This document shows positions 34,185 to 42,486 of a DNA stretch of 64,000 nucleotides, piece by piece. The notes beneath the pieces were generated by a model. The model made no database searches. It saw only the letters and a program-made list of their open reading frames with translations, and was not told where the DNA came from. A program made the position numbers and the translations under genes. Every line of letters starts with the position of its first letter. Position 1 is the stretch's first letter. Source of the stretch: an uncultured Bacilli bacterium (lineage in GTDB: Bacteria; Bacillota_I; Bacilli_A; RF39; UBA660). Location of the stretch: assembly GCA_944358445.1 (NCBI GenBank), contig CALVRC010000003.1, positions 1 to 64,000 on the forward strand. Reading direction: 5' to 3'.

Positions 34185-35664
34185 GATGGCCTCCTATTTG
34201 TTCGTTTCGCTTTTTGGTGGTAGCGGCTTTTTCTAAATCCATAAGTTTTAAAATGGAATTTTTGCCATATTTTTCTTTAATATTTAAAAGGGTCCCTTGG
34301 AGTTTTCTTTCTTTTGCTTCTTCTCTTTTTTCATTTTCTAAAATGTTAGTTTGTTTTTCTGAATCTGAAAATAAATCTAGTTGATGATATTTTGTTTTAT
34401 GAATTTCTAATTTTTCATCTGTTACATCAATGGCTGTTAGGTTAATTCTTTTGATTAATAGTTTGGGATTAATAATTTTATCATATAGTTTTATTAAAAC
34501 ATTCATGATTATTTTAGAAGATGATGTTTTATGAGGTAAGGTTATGGTCCCGTGGGCATGTTTGGGGATTTTTCTTCCATAAAAGTCAGTGGTTATTTCT
34601 CCTTCATAATTATTATTTATGTTTTGAATGTCATAGCCAATGGTTAAGGTTAGTTTATCTGTGACAAGGCTTTTGGCGGTAAGGTCAAGGGCAAGTGAAT
34701 CAGCCATTTCACAGATAACTAATTTAGTTTCTTTATAATTATATGGGCAATCAAGTACTTGACCTGAGGTTATACATCTATTATTTGGAGTATAGGATTT
34801 TATAGACTCTATTGTACATGGCTCATATCCCCAAGCGTGGTCGATTAATAGTTCGGCATTTACACCGAATAGTTTATAAAGTAAGTCTTCATTTTGAATG
34901 GAACATCTAGCAATATCTCCCATGGTATAGATGCCATATTTTTCTAATCTTTTGGCTATTCCTTTACCTACTCGCCAAATATCGGTAATTGGTTTATGAT
35001 ACCATATTTGCTTTCGATAAGTCTTTTCATCAAGCTTAGCTATTCTAACTCCATATTTGTTTGGCTTAGCGTGTTTTGCTACAACATCCATTGCAACTTT
35101 AGCTAGAAATAAATTGGTACCTATGCCAGCGGTGGCAGTAATACCTGTTTGTTTATAAATGTCATTAATTATTTTGGTGACAAGTTCTTCTGGGGCAAGG
35201 TTATAGTATTTTAAATAATTAGTTATATCGGCAAATATTTCATCAATGGAATATACGAATATGTCATCACTTGATAAATATTTTAGATATATACTGTAGA
35301 TTTTGGCTGATGTATCTATATAATGAGCCATTCTGGGTTTAGCTATTATGAAAGATAATTCTTTGGTTTTATCTTTTTTTAATTCATCATCATTAGAGGA
35401 TTGACCAGTAAATGGTTTATAACTATTTTGTTTTTTTCTTAGTTTATTTATTTCTTTTACTTTTGATATTACTTCAAACAGTCTAGCTCTACCACCTACT
35501 CCATACTGTTTTAAAGATGGGCTTACGGCAAGACAGATAGTTTTTTCGGTTCTTTCTTCATCGGCAACAACGAGGTTTGTTTTTAAAGGATCTAATCCTC
35601 TTTCTACGCACTCTACTGAAGCATAGAAACTTTTTAAATCGATACATATATATGTCTTCTCCAT
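34177..35664 (-). CDS. Y-family DNA polymerase (UvrX/UmuC-like)
   Basis: A 495-aa protein. The palm motif CIDLKSFYASVECVERGLDP and YSIDEIFADIT supply the metal-binding acidic residues. A little-finger region and a C-terminal extension follow. It copies damaged DNA as part of the SOS response. A LexA/DinR box overlies its promoter. This UvrX-type protein differs from housekeeping DinB by its long C-terminus and its YolD partner. Confidence 0.92.
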   Translation of the reverse strand: MEKTYICIDLKSFYASVECVERGLDPLKTNLVVADEERTEKTICLAVSPSLKQYGVGGRARLFEVISKVKEINKLRKKQNSYKPFTGQSSNDDELKKDKTKELSFIIAKPRMAHYIDTSAKIYSIYLKYLSSDDIFVYSIDEIFADITNYLKYYNLAPEELVTKIINDIYKQTGITATAGIGTNLFLAKVAMDVVAKHAKPNKYGVRIAKLDEKTYRKQIWYHKPITDIWRVGKGIAKRLEKYGIYTMGDIARCSIQNEDLLYKLFGVNAELLIDHAWGYEPCTIESIKSYTPNNRCITSGQVLDCPYNYKETKLVICEMADSLALDLTAKSLVTDKLTLTIGYDIQNINNNYEGEITTDFYGRKIPKHAHGTITLPHKTSSSKIIMNVLIKLYDKIINPKLLIKRINLTAIDVTDEKLEIHKTKYHQLDLFSDSEKQTNILENEKREEAKERKLQGTLLNIKEKYGKNSILKLMDLEKAATTKKRNEQIGGHHA

Positions 35665-35675
35665 TTATATCACCA

Positions 35676-35703
35676 ATTATATTTTATCACGAACATTTGT
35701 TCT
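35676..35703 (-). promoter_or_regulatory. LexA/DinR box and promoter of the polymerase
   Basis: CGAACATTTGTTCT (35690-35703) fits the Gram-positive SOS box CGAACNNNNGTTCG at 13 of 14 positions counted with N. It sits just upstream of TATAAT (35681-35676, minus strand), so LexA would block RNA polymerase. No lexA gene is in the window. Confidence 0.85.
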
Positions 35704-35767
35704 TTGAAATATTTTTTTGTAGATTGGCAATAATTTACAAAAAAAAGATTATCTTTTGATAACCTTG

Positions 35768-36442
35768 TTATGTCAAAAATATAAGCCATATTCCTAAGAT
35801 GATAAAAATAATAAAAGTGATTATACTAAATTTACTAATACTAATTTTTTTCATATTGTTTTTTTCTAGGGATTTGGTTTCTCCAATATGTTTTAGACCA
35901 AATAGTTTGGTTTTACTTAAATTTTTGTTTGTATATAGTCCAAAAGCCATTGGATTATCATATTCCGAGTATTCAAAGTCTTTTAATTTTAATAGATCAA
36001 AAAACATGATTAAATCAGCAGAACATCCTGATATATTTAAAATGGACAACCAAATTAAGACAGTATTGTTTGTAAGAATTCCTATGATATAAGTAATAAC
36101 TCCAATTATGACGAATGGGAATAATAAAGAAATTAAAATATTTCTTTTACTCACATTTTGTTTACATAAACAACATAGTATCCCCTTCTCTAGATGAGCA
36201 CCATAGGTAATGTTTTTGAATTTGGCACCATTAATAACGTAAGCTAGGCTGTGCAGTAGTTCGTGGAGAATTAGATATGGAATGATAAGTAAAAATATTA
36301 ATTCAAAATCTTTATCAGTCATAGTAATCACATTAGAGAAAAAGAAAGTTATAAATAGCATAATAATTAAAAATATAACTGATATTATTTGGAGAGTTAC
36401 TCCATTCATTTCATATACATAATATTTCTTTTCTTGATTCAT
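35768..36442 (-). CDS. DUF3267-type membrane zincin
   Basis: A 224-aa protein with about five membrane helices and HELLH (60-64), the zinc-binding HExxH form, followed by a downstream Asp in CSADLIMFFDLL. This is the DUF3267 pattern of predicted intramembrane or membrane-bound metalloproteases. Substrate unknown. Single-gene unit. Confidence 0.8.
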   Translation of the reverse strand: MNQEKKYYVYEMNGVTLQIISVIFLIIMLFITFFFSNVITMTDKDFELIFLLIIPYLILHELLHSLAYVINGAKFKNITYGAHLEKGILCCLCKQNVSKRNILISLLFPFVIIGVITYIIGILTNNTVLIWLSILNISGCSADLIMFFDLLKLKDFEYSEYDNPMAFGLYTNKNLSKTKLFGLKHIGETKSLEKNNMKKISISKFSIITFIIFIILGIWLIFLT

Positions 36443-36625
36443 TTTGTAACTCCTATAATTAATTTATATGTATTAATGTTTTTTTGTAATTTTGATAGAG
36501 CAATTTTACTTTTATTTTTGCTATACTTCACCTCTATGCTTTTTAATACATTTTAATTATAACATAACTTCTTTAGCTAATATAGTCTCTACTGATTACG
36601 GGAGTTTTAGCTATTTTATATAATA

Positions 36626-36656
36626 AAAAACCCACACTTAAATGTATGAGTTTAAA
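36626..36656 (-). terminator. Terminator of tRNA-Gly
   Basis: Minus-strand AACTCATAC/GTGTGGGTT stem with G-U pairs followed by T6, just downstream of the tRNA. Confidence 0.7.
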
Positions 36657-36662
36657 TTTCAA

Positions 36663-36736
36663 TGGAGCGGATGAGGAGAATCGAACTCCCGTAATCAGCT
36701 TGGAAGGCTGGGGTTCTACCATTGAACTACATCCGC
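36663..36736 (-). tRNA. tRNA-Gly (UCC)
   Basis: Minus-strand 74-nt cloverleaf: acceptor GCGGATG/CATCCGC, D-arm with GTTC-AATGGTA-GAAC, anticodon loop CTTCCAA with anticodon TCC, T-arm GGGAGTTCGATTCTCC and an encoded TCCA 3' end. The G-N-G acceptor start and the TCC anticodon give glycine. Confidence 0.95.
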
Positions 36737-36884
36737 AATTAGTAGACAATATAAATTATACTATATTTTGAATATTTGTCAATAGCACCCCAGCCGTTTT
36801 TTGAAAAAATTAATATCTAGTAAGATGCAAAACTAAACGCAACCCCAAAAATAATAAAAATTGCATTTACTTTTACATTTGAGC

Positions 36885-36911
36885 AAAAAAGATAGTTAAA
36901 TTAGCTATCTT
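36885..36911 (-). terminator. Terminator overlapping the 56-aa gene stop
   Basis: Minus-strand AAGATAG/CTATCTT stem followed by T6. The TAG stop lies in the stem. Confidence 0.7.
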
Positions 36912-37075
36912 ATAATACCTTTTTCTTTTGAAGAAGTTAAAATAACCTTCTTTTTATCTTTCCCATCACTAAATTTCCATTTCATTGGAATAACATCTTT
37001 AAGGGCTTCTTTAGTAGAAATGGTTGGCCTTGATTGTTTAAAAAAATCCTTTGGGAACTTATTGCTTTTTTCCAT
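36905..37075 (-). CDS. 56-aa small protein downstream of PemK-like gene
   Basis: A lysine-rich peptide (MEKSNKFPKDFFKQSRPTIS, later VIPMKWKFSDGKDKKKVI) with an AGGAGTGATG ribosome binding site and its own terminator. Codon use looks coding. Not recognised. It follows the PemK-like gene by 110 bp in the same direction. It could be an antitoxin, but the order is reversed relative to usual pairs. Confidence 0.6.
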   Translation of the reverse strand: MEKSNKFPKDFFKQSRPTISTKEALKDVIPMKWKFSDGKDKKKVILTSSKEKGIIR

Positions 37076-37185
37076 TTACCATCACTCCTATCTTAATAAA
37101 ATTATACTAAAAAAGGTTAATAAATTCAATGAAAAAAAATTTTAAAAGTAGTATAACATAGTTAATATTTTATTGTCAATTTAAT

Positions 37186-37605
37186 CTAATTTGTTTGCAA
37201 ATTATCATTAACAATTACAAGTTTATCTTCCTTTGAAAGAAAAACAATTATTTTTATTAATTCAGCTAATAAATCATCTGAAATTCTTCCAAAGACATAG
37301 TAGTCCAATTTGTTTTTATCAAAATAAAATAATTTATCAGCTTTAATGTAAGATGGTTTGGCAAATTTTCTTGTTTTACCATTTTTCTTAAATTCCACAA
37401 CTTCTACATTTTCCATATATGATAGTTTTTTCTTTCTTTGTTTTTCACTTTTAAAACTTGAAATAACAGTTGTAACCATAGTATAATCTAATTCACAAAT
37501 ACTATCAAGATTATCATCTATCACAACAAATGAATGCCGGCCAATTTCTTTTCTGTTTTCAGCGATATATTTGTTTACCACAATGATATCTCCTACTTTA
37601 CACAT
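37186..37605 (-). CDS. PemK/MazF-like protein
   Basis: A 139-aa protein. The N-terminus KVGDIIVVNKY, then GRHSFVVIDDN and TMVTTVISSF, has the strand pattern of PemK/MazF-fold proteins (GDI..V, HP.VVI, V..tS). The expected short antitoxin upstream is missing. RNase activity is therefore uncertain. Confidence 0.55.
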   Translation of the reverse strand: MCKVGDIIVVNKYIAENRKEIGRHSFVVIDDNLDSICELDYTMVTTVISSFKSEKQRKKKLSYMENVEVVEFKKNGKTRKFAKPSYIKADKLFYFDKNKLDYYVFGRISDDLLAELIKIIVFLSKEDKLVIVNDNLQTN

Positions 37606-37731
37606 AATATTAATCTCCTTCCTTTTTTGAGCATTACATTAATTTTTTCACCATCTTTCATATATTAATATACGACAAAAAGTTTTAGATTCCTTTTAAA
37701 AAATAAAAAAAGTAGATTCATTTGAACCTAC

Positions 37732-38880
37732 TTATTTTGAAAATAATACTTTTTCTGATTTATATTGCTTAATGATGTATCCTAGTACTATTGCTATATA
37801 AATAAAGGTTGATATAATCATTAAGGCAATGTTTAGCCAGTTTACGTTACCAGCATTTATATCAGTAAAGATTAATGAGTAATTTAAAAATGGTACTACT
37901 GATAATAATGGGGTTGTCGTAATGCTTATCATAAAGGCAATCATACCTGGGAATAATGATATGAATGTTAGCGGAGTTAAGGCACTTTGAGCTTCTTTAA
38001 ATGTTTTACATGTACTGGCGATTGAAATACATAATCCACTAATAAAGAATGAATATACGATGATGATAATGAAGGCCATAACAATACTAAGCGGTGTGAA
38101 CATAATATCTAAGCCATCATATATCGCGAACATATTCTCGGCAATGACTAAGGAAATGATAGCTAGAATGAAACTTATCACACCAGTTATGATTGATGAT
38201 AAGGTTACTCCAAAAAACTTTCCTAGAATAATATCTTTACTCTTAATTGGGAAGGTTAATAATGTTTCTAATGTTCCTCTTTCTTTTTCGCCAGCTGTTG
38301 TGTCGGTTGCTGGATAAGTAGCTGAGACAGTTATAGCCATGATGACAAATAGAAAGGCATAGTTTTTGATGAAGTCGGCAAAGTAATTATCTTGTTCTAA
38401 AGCCTTTTCTTCTACGGTTATGATGTTTAAAACACTGTCCGCATCAACACCATTTTGGGTTAGATAGTTTTGCTGCAAGTAACTTTTATAGGCATTAAAA
38501 TATTGTTCGGTTAAATTTTGGGCATATGCTGTGTTATCTGATGAATCAATATTTAAAGTATATTTATTTTCATCTTTGGTTACATAAAGATTGATTTCAC
38601 CATTTTCGTATTTTTCTTTTAGTTCATCTTCTTTACCCTCGACTACTTTGATGTCCATTTCTTTGGCAATACTTTTTTCTGCTTCTGATAAATTATAAGC
38701 AAAACCAATAGTGTTATATTCATTAATATCTTTTTCTGTTTGTGATTCAAATAGTGCTGACATACCAAGCATAATTAATGGTATAAATATTGGAATGATA
38801 AGCATCATGGATAGTGATTTTTTATCTCTAAATAGTTCTCTAAGTTCTTTTTTAAGTATATTCCATAGATTACTCTTCAT
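37732..38880 (-). CDS. ABC-2 type exporter permease, NatB-like
   Basis: A 382-aa protein: one N-terminal membrane helix, a large extracellular loop (about 45-170) and five C-terminal helices. TAGEKERGTLETLLTFPI is the conserved cytoplasmic loop of NatB/YhaP-type permeases. Its start overlaps the end of the ATPase gene by 11 bases, so they form one exporter. Substrate (sodium, drug or peptide) not predictable. Confidence 0.85.
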   Translation of the reverse strand: MKSNLWNILKKELRELFRDKKSLSMMLIIPIFIPLIMLGMSALFESQTEKDINEYNTIGFAYNLSEAEKSIAKEMDIKVVEGKEDELKEKYENGEINLYVTKDENKYTLNIDSSDNTAYAQNLTEQYFNAYKSYLQQNYLTQNGVDADSVLNIITVEEKALEQDNYFADFIKNYAFLFVIMAITVSATYPATDTTAGEKERGTLETLLTFPIKSKDIILGKFFGVTLSSIITGVISFILAIISLVIAENMFAIYDGLDIMFTPLSIVMAFIIIIVYSFFISGLCISIASTCKTFKEAQSALTPLTFISLFPGMIAFMISITTTPLLSVVPFLNYSLIFTDINAGNVNWLNIALMIISTFIYIAIVLGYIIKQYKSEKVLFSK

Positions 38881-39628
38881 TTGTTACACCTCCAATCATA
38901 GCGAAAAAGGCATCTCTTAAGTTAGTGGTATTGGTATCTTCTTTTATTTTTGAAGGTGTACCTGAGTTTATGACAACACCTTTATTAATCATGATTACTC
39001 TATCACAGATGTTTTCAGCTTCTTCCATGTAATGGGTTGAATAAAGGATGGTCTTCCCTCTTTCTTTTTCTCTTTTTATAAAATCTAAGATTATTTGGCT
39101 AGAGATAATATCTAATCCAGTTGTAGCTTCATCTAAAATATAATATTTAGGATCATGAACTAGGCATCTCGCAATATTTACCCTTTGGGTTTGGCCAGTT
39201 GAAAGACTGCCTATTTTACTATTTAAGAAGTTTTGCATATCTAAAATATCTGTTATTTCTTTAATTCTCTCTTCGGCTTTTTTATCATCTATACCGTATA
39301 TTTCCGCACACATTTTAAGTAATTCATAGGTTGATAATGTATCATATAATTTGGTATTACCTGAAAGATAGGCAATATTTTCCTTAATTTCTATTTCATT
39401 ATTTTTATAATTTAGGCCATCAAATTCAATGGTTCCTTCGGTTGGTTCTAATATACCAGCAATCATTCTAAGTAAGGTTGTTTTACCGGCTCCATTAGGT
39501 CCCAATATACCAATAATTTCACCATCATTTGCTTCAAAGGAGATTCCATTATCGGCATAAAATACTTCTTTTTCTCGTTTGTTTTTTTGTTTAATAAACT
39601 GTTTTTTTAAATCATTTGCTTTTATCAT
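38870..39628 (-). CDS. ABC transporter ATP-binding protein, NatA-like
   Basis: A 252-aa ATPase from ATG 39628 (GGAGGT four bases upstream; an in-frame ATG at 39646 is less likely). Walker A GPNGAGKT, signature LSTGQTQRVNIAR, Walker B YYILDEATTGLD, then STHYMEEAENICDRV. Pairs with the NatB-like permease immediately downstream. Confidence 0.9.
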   Translation of the reverse strand: MIKANDLKKQFIKQKNKREKEVFYADNGISFEANDGEIIGILGPNGAGKTTLLRMIAGILEPTEGTIEFDGLNYKNNEIEIKENIAYLSGNTKLYDTLSTYELLKMCAEIYGIDDKKAEERIKEITDILDMQNFLNSKIGSLSTGQTQRVNIARCLVHDPKYYILDEATTGLDIISSQIILDFIKREKERGKTILYSTHYMEEAENICDRVIMINKGVVINSGTPSKIKEDTNTTNLRDAFFAMIGGVTNEE

Positions 39629-39737
39629 AAATACCTCCAAAAGCATTTTATCATATATAACTATGTGTTTACTAGTGAATATGTAATTTTTGTGGGAATT
39701 TTTATATTTTATCTATAACTTTAATTTTTTAACATTG

Positions 39738-39854
39738 TCATGTGGTTACTGATGATACTCCACTATTTGTAAACATAGTGGTTGCATCAGCATTAGCGGT
39801 TGTCCAATTAGGGCTTACATAAATTGCCTTTAAACTAGTCATATATCTAAACAT
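39738..39854 (-). pseudogene. Fragment of BspA/DUF285-type surface protein
   Basis: A 38-codon stretch (MFRYMTSLKAIYVSPNW, TTANADATTMFTNSG) matches the MF-x-x-x-x-SL-x-x-I-x-V repeat of BspA-like leucine-rich proteins. The reading frame extends upstream (NMIS) into the end of the AbiEii gene in another frame. It has no ribosome binding site or signal peptide. It looks like the remnant of a surface-protein gene cut by the AbiE module. Confidence 0.6.
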
Positions 39855-40719
39855 TGATATCATATTCTCTTTTAAATTCCTCTAAATTTAATTTTTTGAT
39901 TATATCTTTCAATAAATTTAATATTTCATTAATATTTATACCATTAGCGTATTTATACTTATTACTATAAATATTCCATAATTTTTCTAATCTTTCATTG
40001 CCAATTATAGAATCTATAATTTGTTCATAGTCGTTTAAATATTCAAACGAATTCCTTTTAGTAAATGTATGATTCACAGCTTCTTTTAAAATATTTATAT
40101 CTATCTCTTTTCTTAATTTAGTTAAGAAATAATATATATCATAAAAGTCTTTCATTCTACTATTAAATGCACCACGTCTTAATACTGTTTCAATTTTTTT
40201 CGCTAATATTGTTTCAATATTATAACTACTGATCATTATTATTCTATCTTCAAATATTAAAGGATATTTATATTTTAATTCTCTCGGTGTGACTTTATCA
40301 CCTGTAGATATATCAATTTCTAAATTAACCTTTAAACTTTGTAATTTACCTACAATATGATATTTATTTCCACCATACTCATCATCTTCTCTAATATCAG
40401 TTATATCTACTACATCAAATTTAACACCATCTTTTAAATTAATACTTAATATTTCGTTTAATACTTTTAACATTTTATTTTTTGACACGTCTATACCCGT
40501 AATTGTAGCATCCATATCTTTAGTCATTCTATTACCAATACCAAACATAGCAGATAGTAATAATCCACCTTTTAAGATAAAATTATCTTGATAACGAGAT
40601 ACAGAGATTCTTTCTAATACTCTTTCAAACATATATCTTTGTAATATTTCGTAATAATTAAGATTATATTTATTTTCTATTTCTTTTGCTAATCTTTTTA
40701 TATCAGTTATATCTACCAT
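39847..40719 (-). CDS. abiEii: AbiEii-type nucleotidyltransferase toxin
   Basis: A 290-aa protein of the type IV toxin-antitoxin family. Nucleotidyltransferase motifs are NFILKGGLLLS (KGG at 50-52) and TKDMDATI (66-73), then a C-terminal region with KIETVLRRGAFNSRMKDFYD typical of the family. AbiEii causes reversible growth arrest on phage infection. It overlaps the antitoxin gene by 7 bases. Its last residues lie on DNA that reads as a BspA-type repeat in another frame. Confidence 0.9.
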   Translation of the reverse strand: MVDITDIKRLAKEIENKYNLNYYEILQRYMFERVLERISVSRYQDNFILKGGLLLSAMFGIGNRMTKDMDATITGIDVSKNKMLKVLNEILSINLKDGVKFDVVDITDIREDDEYGGNKYHIVGKLQSLKVNLEIDISTGDKVTPRELKYKYPLIFEDRIIMISSYNIETILAKKIETVLRRGAFNSRMKDFYDIYYFLTKLRKEIDINILKEAVNHTFTKRNSFEYLNDYEQIIDSIIGNERLEKLWNIYSNKYKYANGININEILNLLKDIIKKLNLEEFKREYDINV

Positions 40720-41300
40720 TTCATCATAATCTCTACAATTGTATTAACCTTTTCATAAATATTAAAAATTTTAGCATATTCTAACAATAACTCAATATTT
40801 TTATCTTTACTACTAAAGTAATAATCTAATACTCTATTTTGGAGTTCTAAATCAAATTCTTTTTCTGATCTTAACATATCACAAATACATCTTTCGGCAT
40901 TATATACTTTAACAGGATTACCAAGTGGACTAGTCGCTTTTATAATTCCTATTTCATAATAGTTTTCTGAAACATAATGAATATTATAATTTCCCCTAAC
41001 TTTTTTATTTCTTGGTACAGTTATATCAATTACAGATGGTGTCTTATTTGTAAGGTTTAAAATATGGAGTGCTGTATTATAAGAAAATATTGCACTAGGA
41101 TAGTTTTTTTGTAAAATATAATATTCATCTTTAAAAATTTTTGTACTCATGTATAAACCATGACTAACTTTTTCTATAATTCCTTTATCAATATAAAATT
41201 GAATTTGTGACTTATAAATATTAAGGTCTACTAATTCAGCAGTAGTAATATAACCATTATTTTTTTCTAAAAATTCTATTAATGTTTTTTCATTATTCAT
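40713..41300 (-). CDS. abiEi: AbiEi-type antitoxin/autorepressor
   Basis: About 195 aa from ATG 41300 (GGTGA four bases upstream). A winged-helix DNA-binding N-terminus (YITTAELVDLNIYKSQIQFY) is followed by the antitoxin domain (PSVIDITVPRNKKVRGNYNI, and NAERCICDMLRS). AbiEi counteracts AbiEii without binding it and represses the operon. An inverted repeat at the promoter fits such autoregulation. Confidence 0.9.
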   Translation of the reverse strand: MNNEKTLIEFLEKNNGYITTAELVDLNIYKSQIQFYIDKGIIEKVSHGLYMSTKIFKDEYYILQKNYPSAIFSYNTALHILNLTNKTPSVIDITVPRNKKVRGNYNIHYVSENYYEIGIIKATSPLGNPVKVYNAERCICDMLRSEKEFDLELQNRVLDYYFSSKDKNIELLLEYAKIFNIYEKVNTIVEIMMKW

Positions 41301-41310
41301 AAAATCACCC

Positions 41311-41358
41311 ATTTACTTTCGTACATACATTATAGCATTTTGCCGAACAAAAGTAAAT
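41311..41358 (-). promoter_or_regulatory. abiE promoter with inverted-repeat operator
   Basis: ATTTACTTTCGT (41311-41322) and ACAAAAGTAAAT (41347-41358) form an 11-of-12 inverted repeat bracketing TATAAT (41334-41329, minus strand). AbiEi proteins bind paired inverted repeats at their promoter, so this is the likely operator. Confidence 0.7.
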
Positions 41359-41390
41359 GTGTTCATCTTAAATTGTCGGAAATTATTTTT

Positions 41391-41495
41391 TTGATTTTAA
41401 GTCCATTGTTAATTCAAGTTTGTAAAACTTATGGATACTCTATTGATTGGGTTCTTGAAAGAAGTGAAGAAAAATTTATAAAAAACGTTAAATAA
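41391..41495 (+). pseudogene. Short coding fragment, regulator-like
   Basis: An open frame without start reads LILSPLLIQVCKTYGYSI, then DWVLERSEEKFIKNVK and a stop. The VCKTYGYSIDWVL stretch resembles the C-terminal end of XRE/phage-repressor HTH domains (x-C-x-x-Y-x-V-x-x-x-W-L). Probably a remnant at the edge of the AbiE island. The assignment is weak. Confidence 0.3.
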
Positions 41496-41531
41496 AAATC
41501 ACCATACTGAATATAATTAAATGGTGATTTG

Positions 41532-42455
41532 ATGAATATAATTGATAAGAAGTTTAAAAAGCTTACAGATGATATAAAGGATAAGGAAGAATTAGAGATC
41601 TTTTATCACATTAAAGAGCGTTTTTTACTTGTAAATGAAAAGACAAGAAAGTCTTGTGAAGATTTTTTCAATAAGTTTTTGTATTGGGGTAAGTTAGATT
41701 TTAAGAATAAGGATTTTGAATTTTTTGAGTTAAAAGCCAAGACACTTAAAAACCATATCGATGATTTTATATGGCTTTATGATAATTTATGTGATTATCA
41801 ATCTAAGAAGGTGTTGCTGGGGACTTTAGATAATTGGTACAACTGGAATTTTACGGATTTAGCTTCGGTGATGCAAAATCTATATGATGATTATTTTGAT
41901 TTGGATTTAATTCCAAAGTGTGAGACGGAAGTGTTTGTAGATTTGGGAGCTTATATTGGTGATAGTACTCTATCTTTTATAAAAAATTATGGAACTGATA
42001 GTTATAATAAGATATACTGCTATGAAATAAGTAAAGAGAATTTTGAATATTTAAAGACTAACATGAAACCTTATGAAGATATAGATTTAAGATTAAAAGG
42101 CGTTAGTGCAGAAAATGGGACAATGTATTTAAAGGAAAATGGCGAGTTATCTTCTACACAGGTTAGTGATAATGGTGATATTCCTATTCAGATGGTTACG
42201 TTAGATGATGATATAAAAGAAGAGATTACAATTATTAAAAGTGATATTGAGGGCTCTGAGCGAATGGCTTTGATGGGGGCTAAAGGTCATATTATGAATG
42301 AGCACCCTAAACTTTTATTTTCTATTTATCACAGTAATGATGATGTTTGGCAAATTCCTAGGATGATTAAAGAAATGGATGAAAGTTACAGATTTTATTT
42401 AAGGTATCATGGCGGAATGATTTATCCAACGGAAATTACTTTAATTGCACTTTAA
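41532..42455 (+). CDS. FkbM-family methyltransferase
   Basis: About 307 aa from ATG 41532 (GGTGATTTG upstream). SAM-binding motif VDLGAYIGDSTLSF, then CYEISKENFEYLKTN, MVTLDD and IIKSDIEGSERMALMGAKG, the FkbM signature. These enzymes methylate small molecules or glycans. No biosynthetic cluster is nearby, so the substrate is unknown. The N-terminal about 130 residues are an added helical region. Confidence 0.8.
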   Translation: MNIIDKKFKKLTDDIKDKEELEIFYHIKERFLLVNEKTRKSCEDFFNKFLYWGKLDFKNKDFEFFELKAKTLKNHIDDFIWLYDNLCDYQSKKVLLGTLDNWYNWNFTDLASVMQNLYDDYFDLDLIPKCETEVFVDLGAYIGDSTLSFIKNYGTDSYNKIYCYEISKENFEYLKTNMKPYEDIDLRLKGVSAENGTMYLKENGELSSTQVSDNGDIPIQMVTLDDDIKEEITIIKSDIEGSERMALMGAKGHIMNEHPKLLFSIYHSNDDVWQIPRMIKEMDESYRFYLRYHGGMIYPTEITLIAL

Positions 42456-42486
42456 AAAGTTTACGATGATTTTTCGTAAACTTTTT
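42455..42486. terminator. Bidirectional terminator
   Basis: AAAAAGTTTACGA/TCGTAAACTTTTTT stem between convergent genes. Confidence 0.85.
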
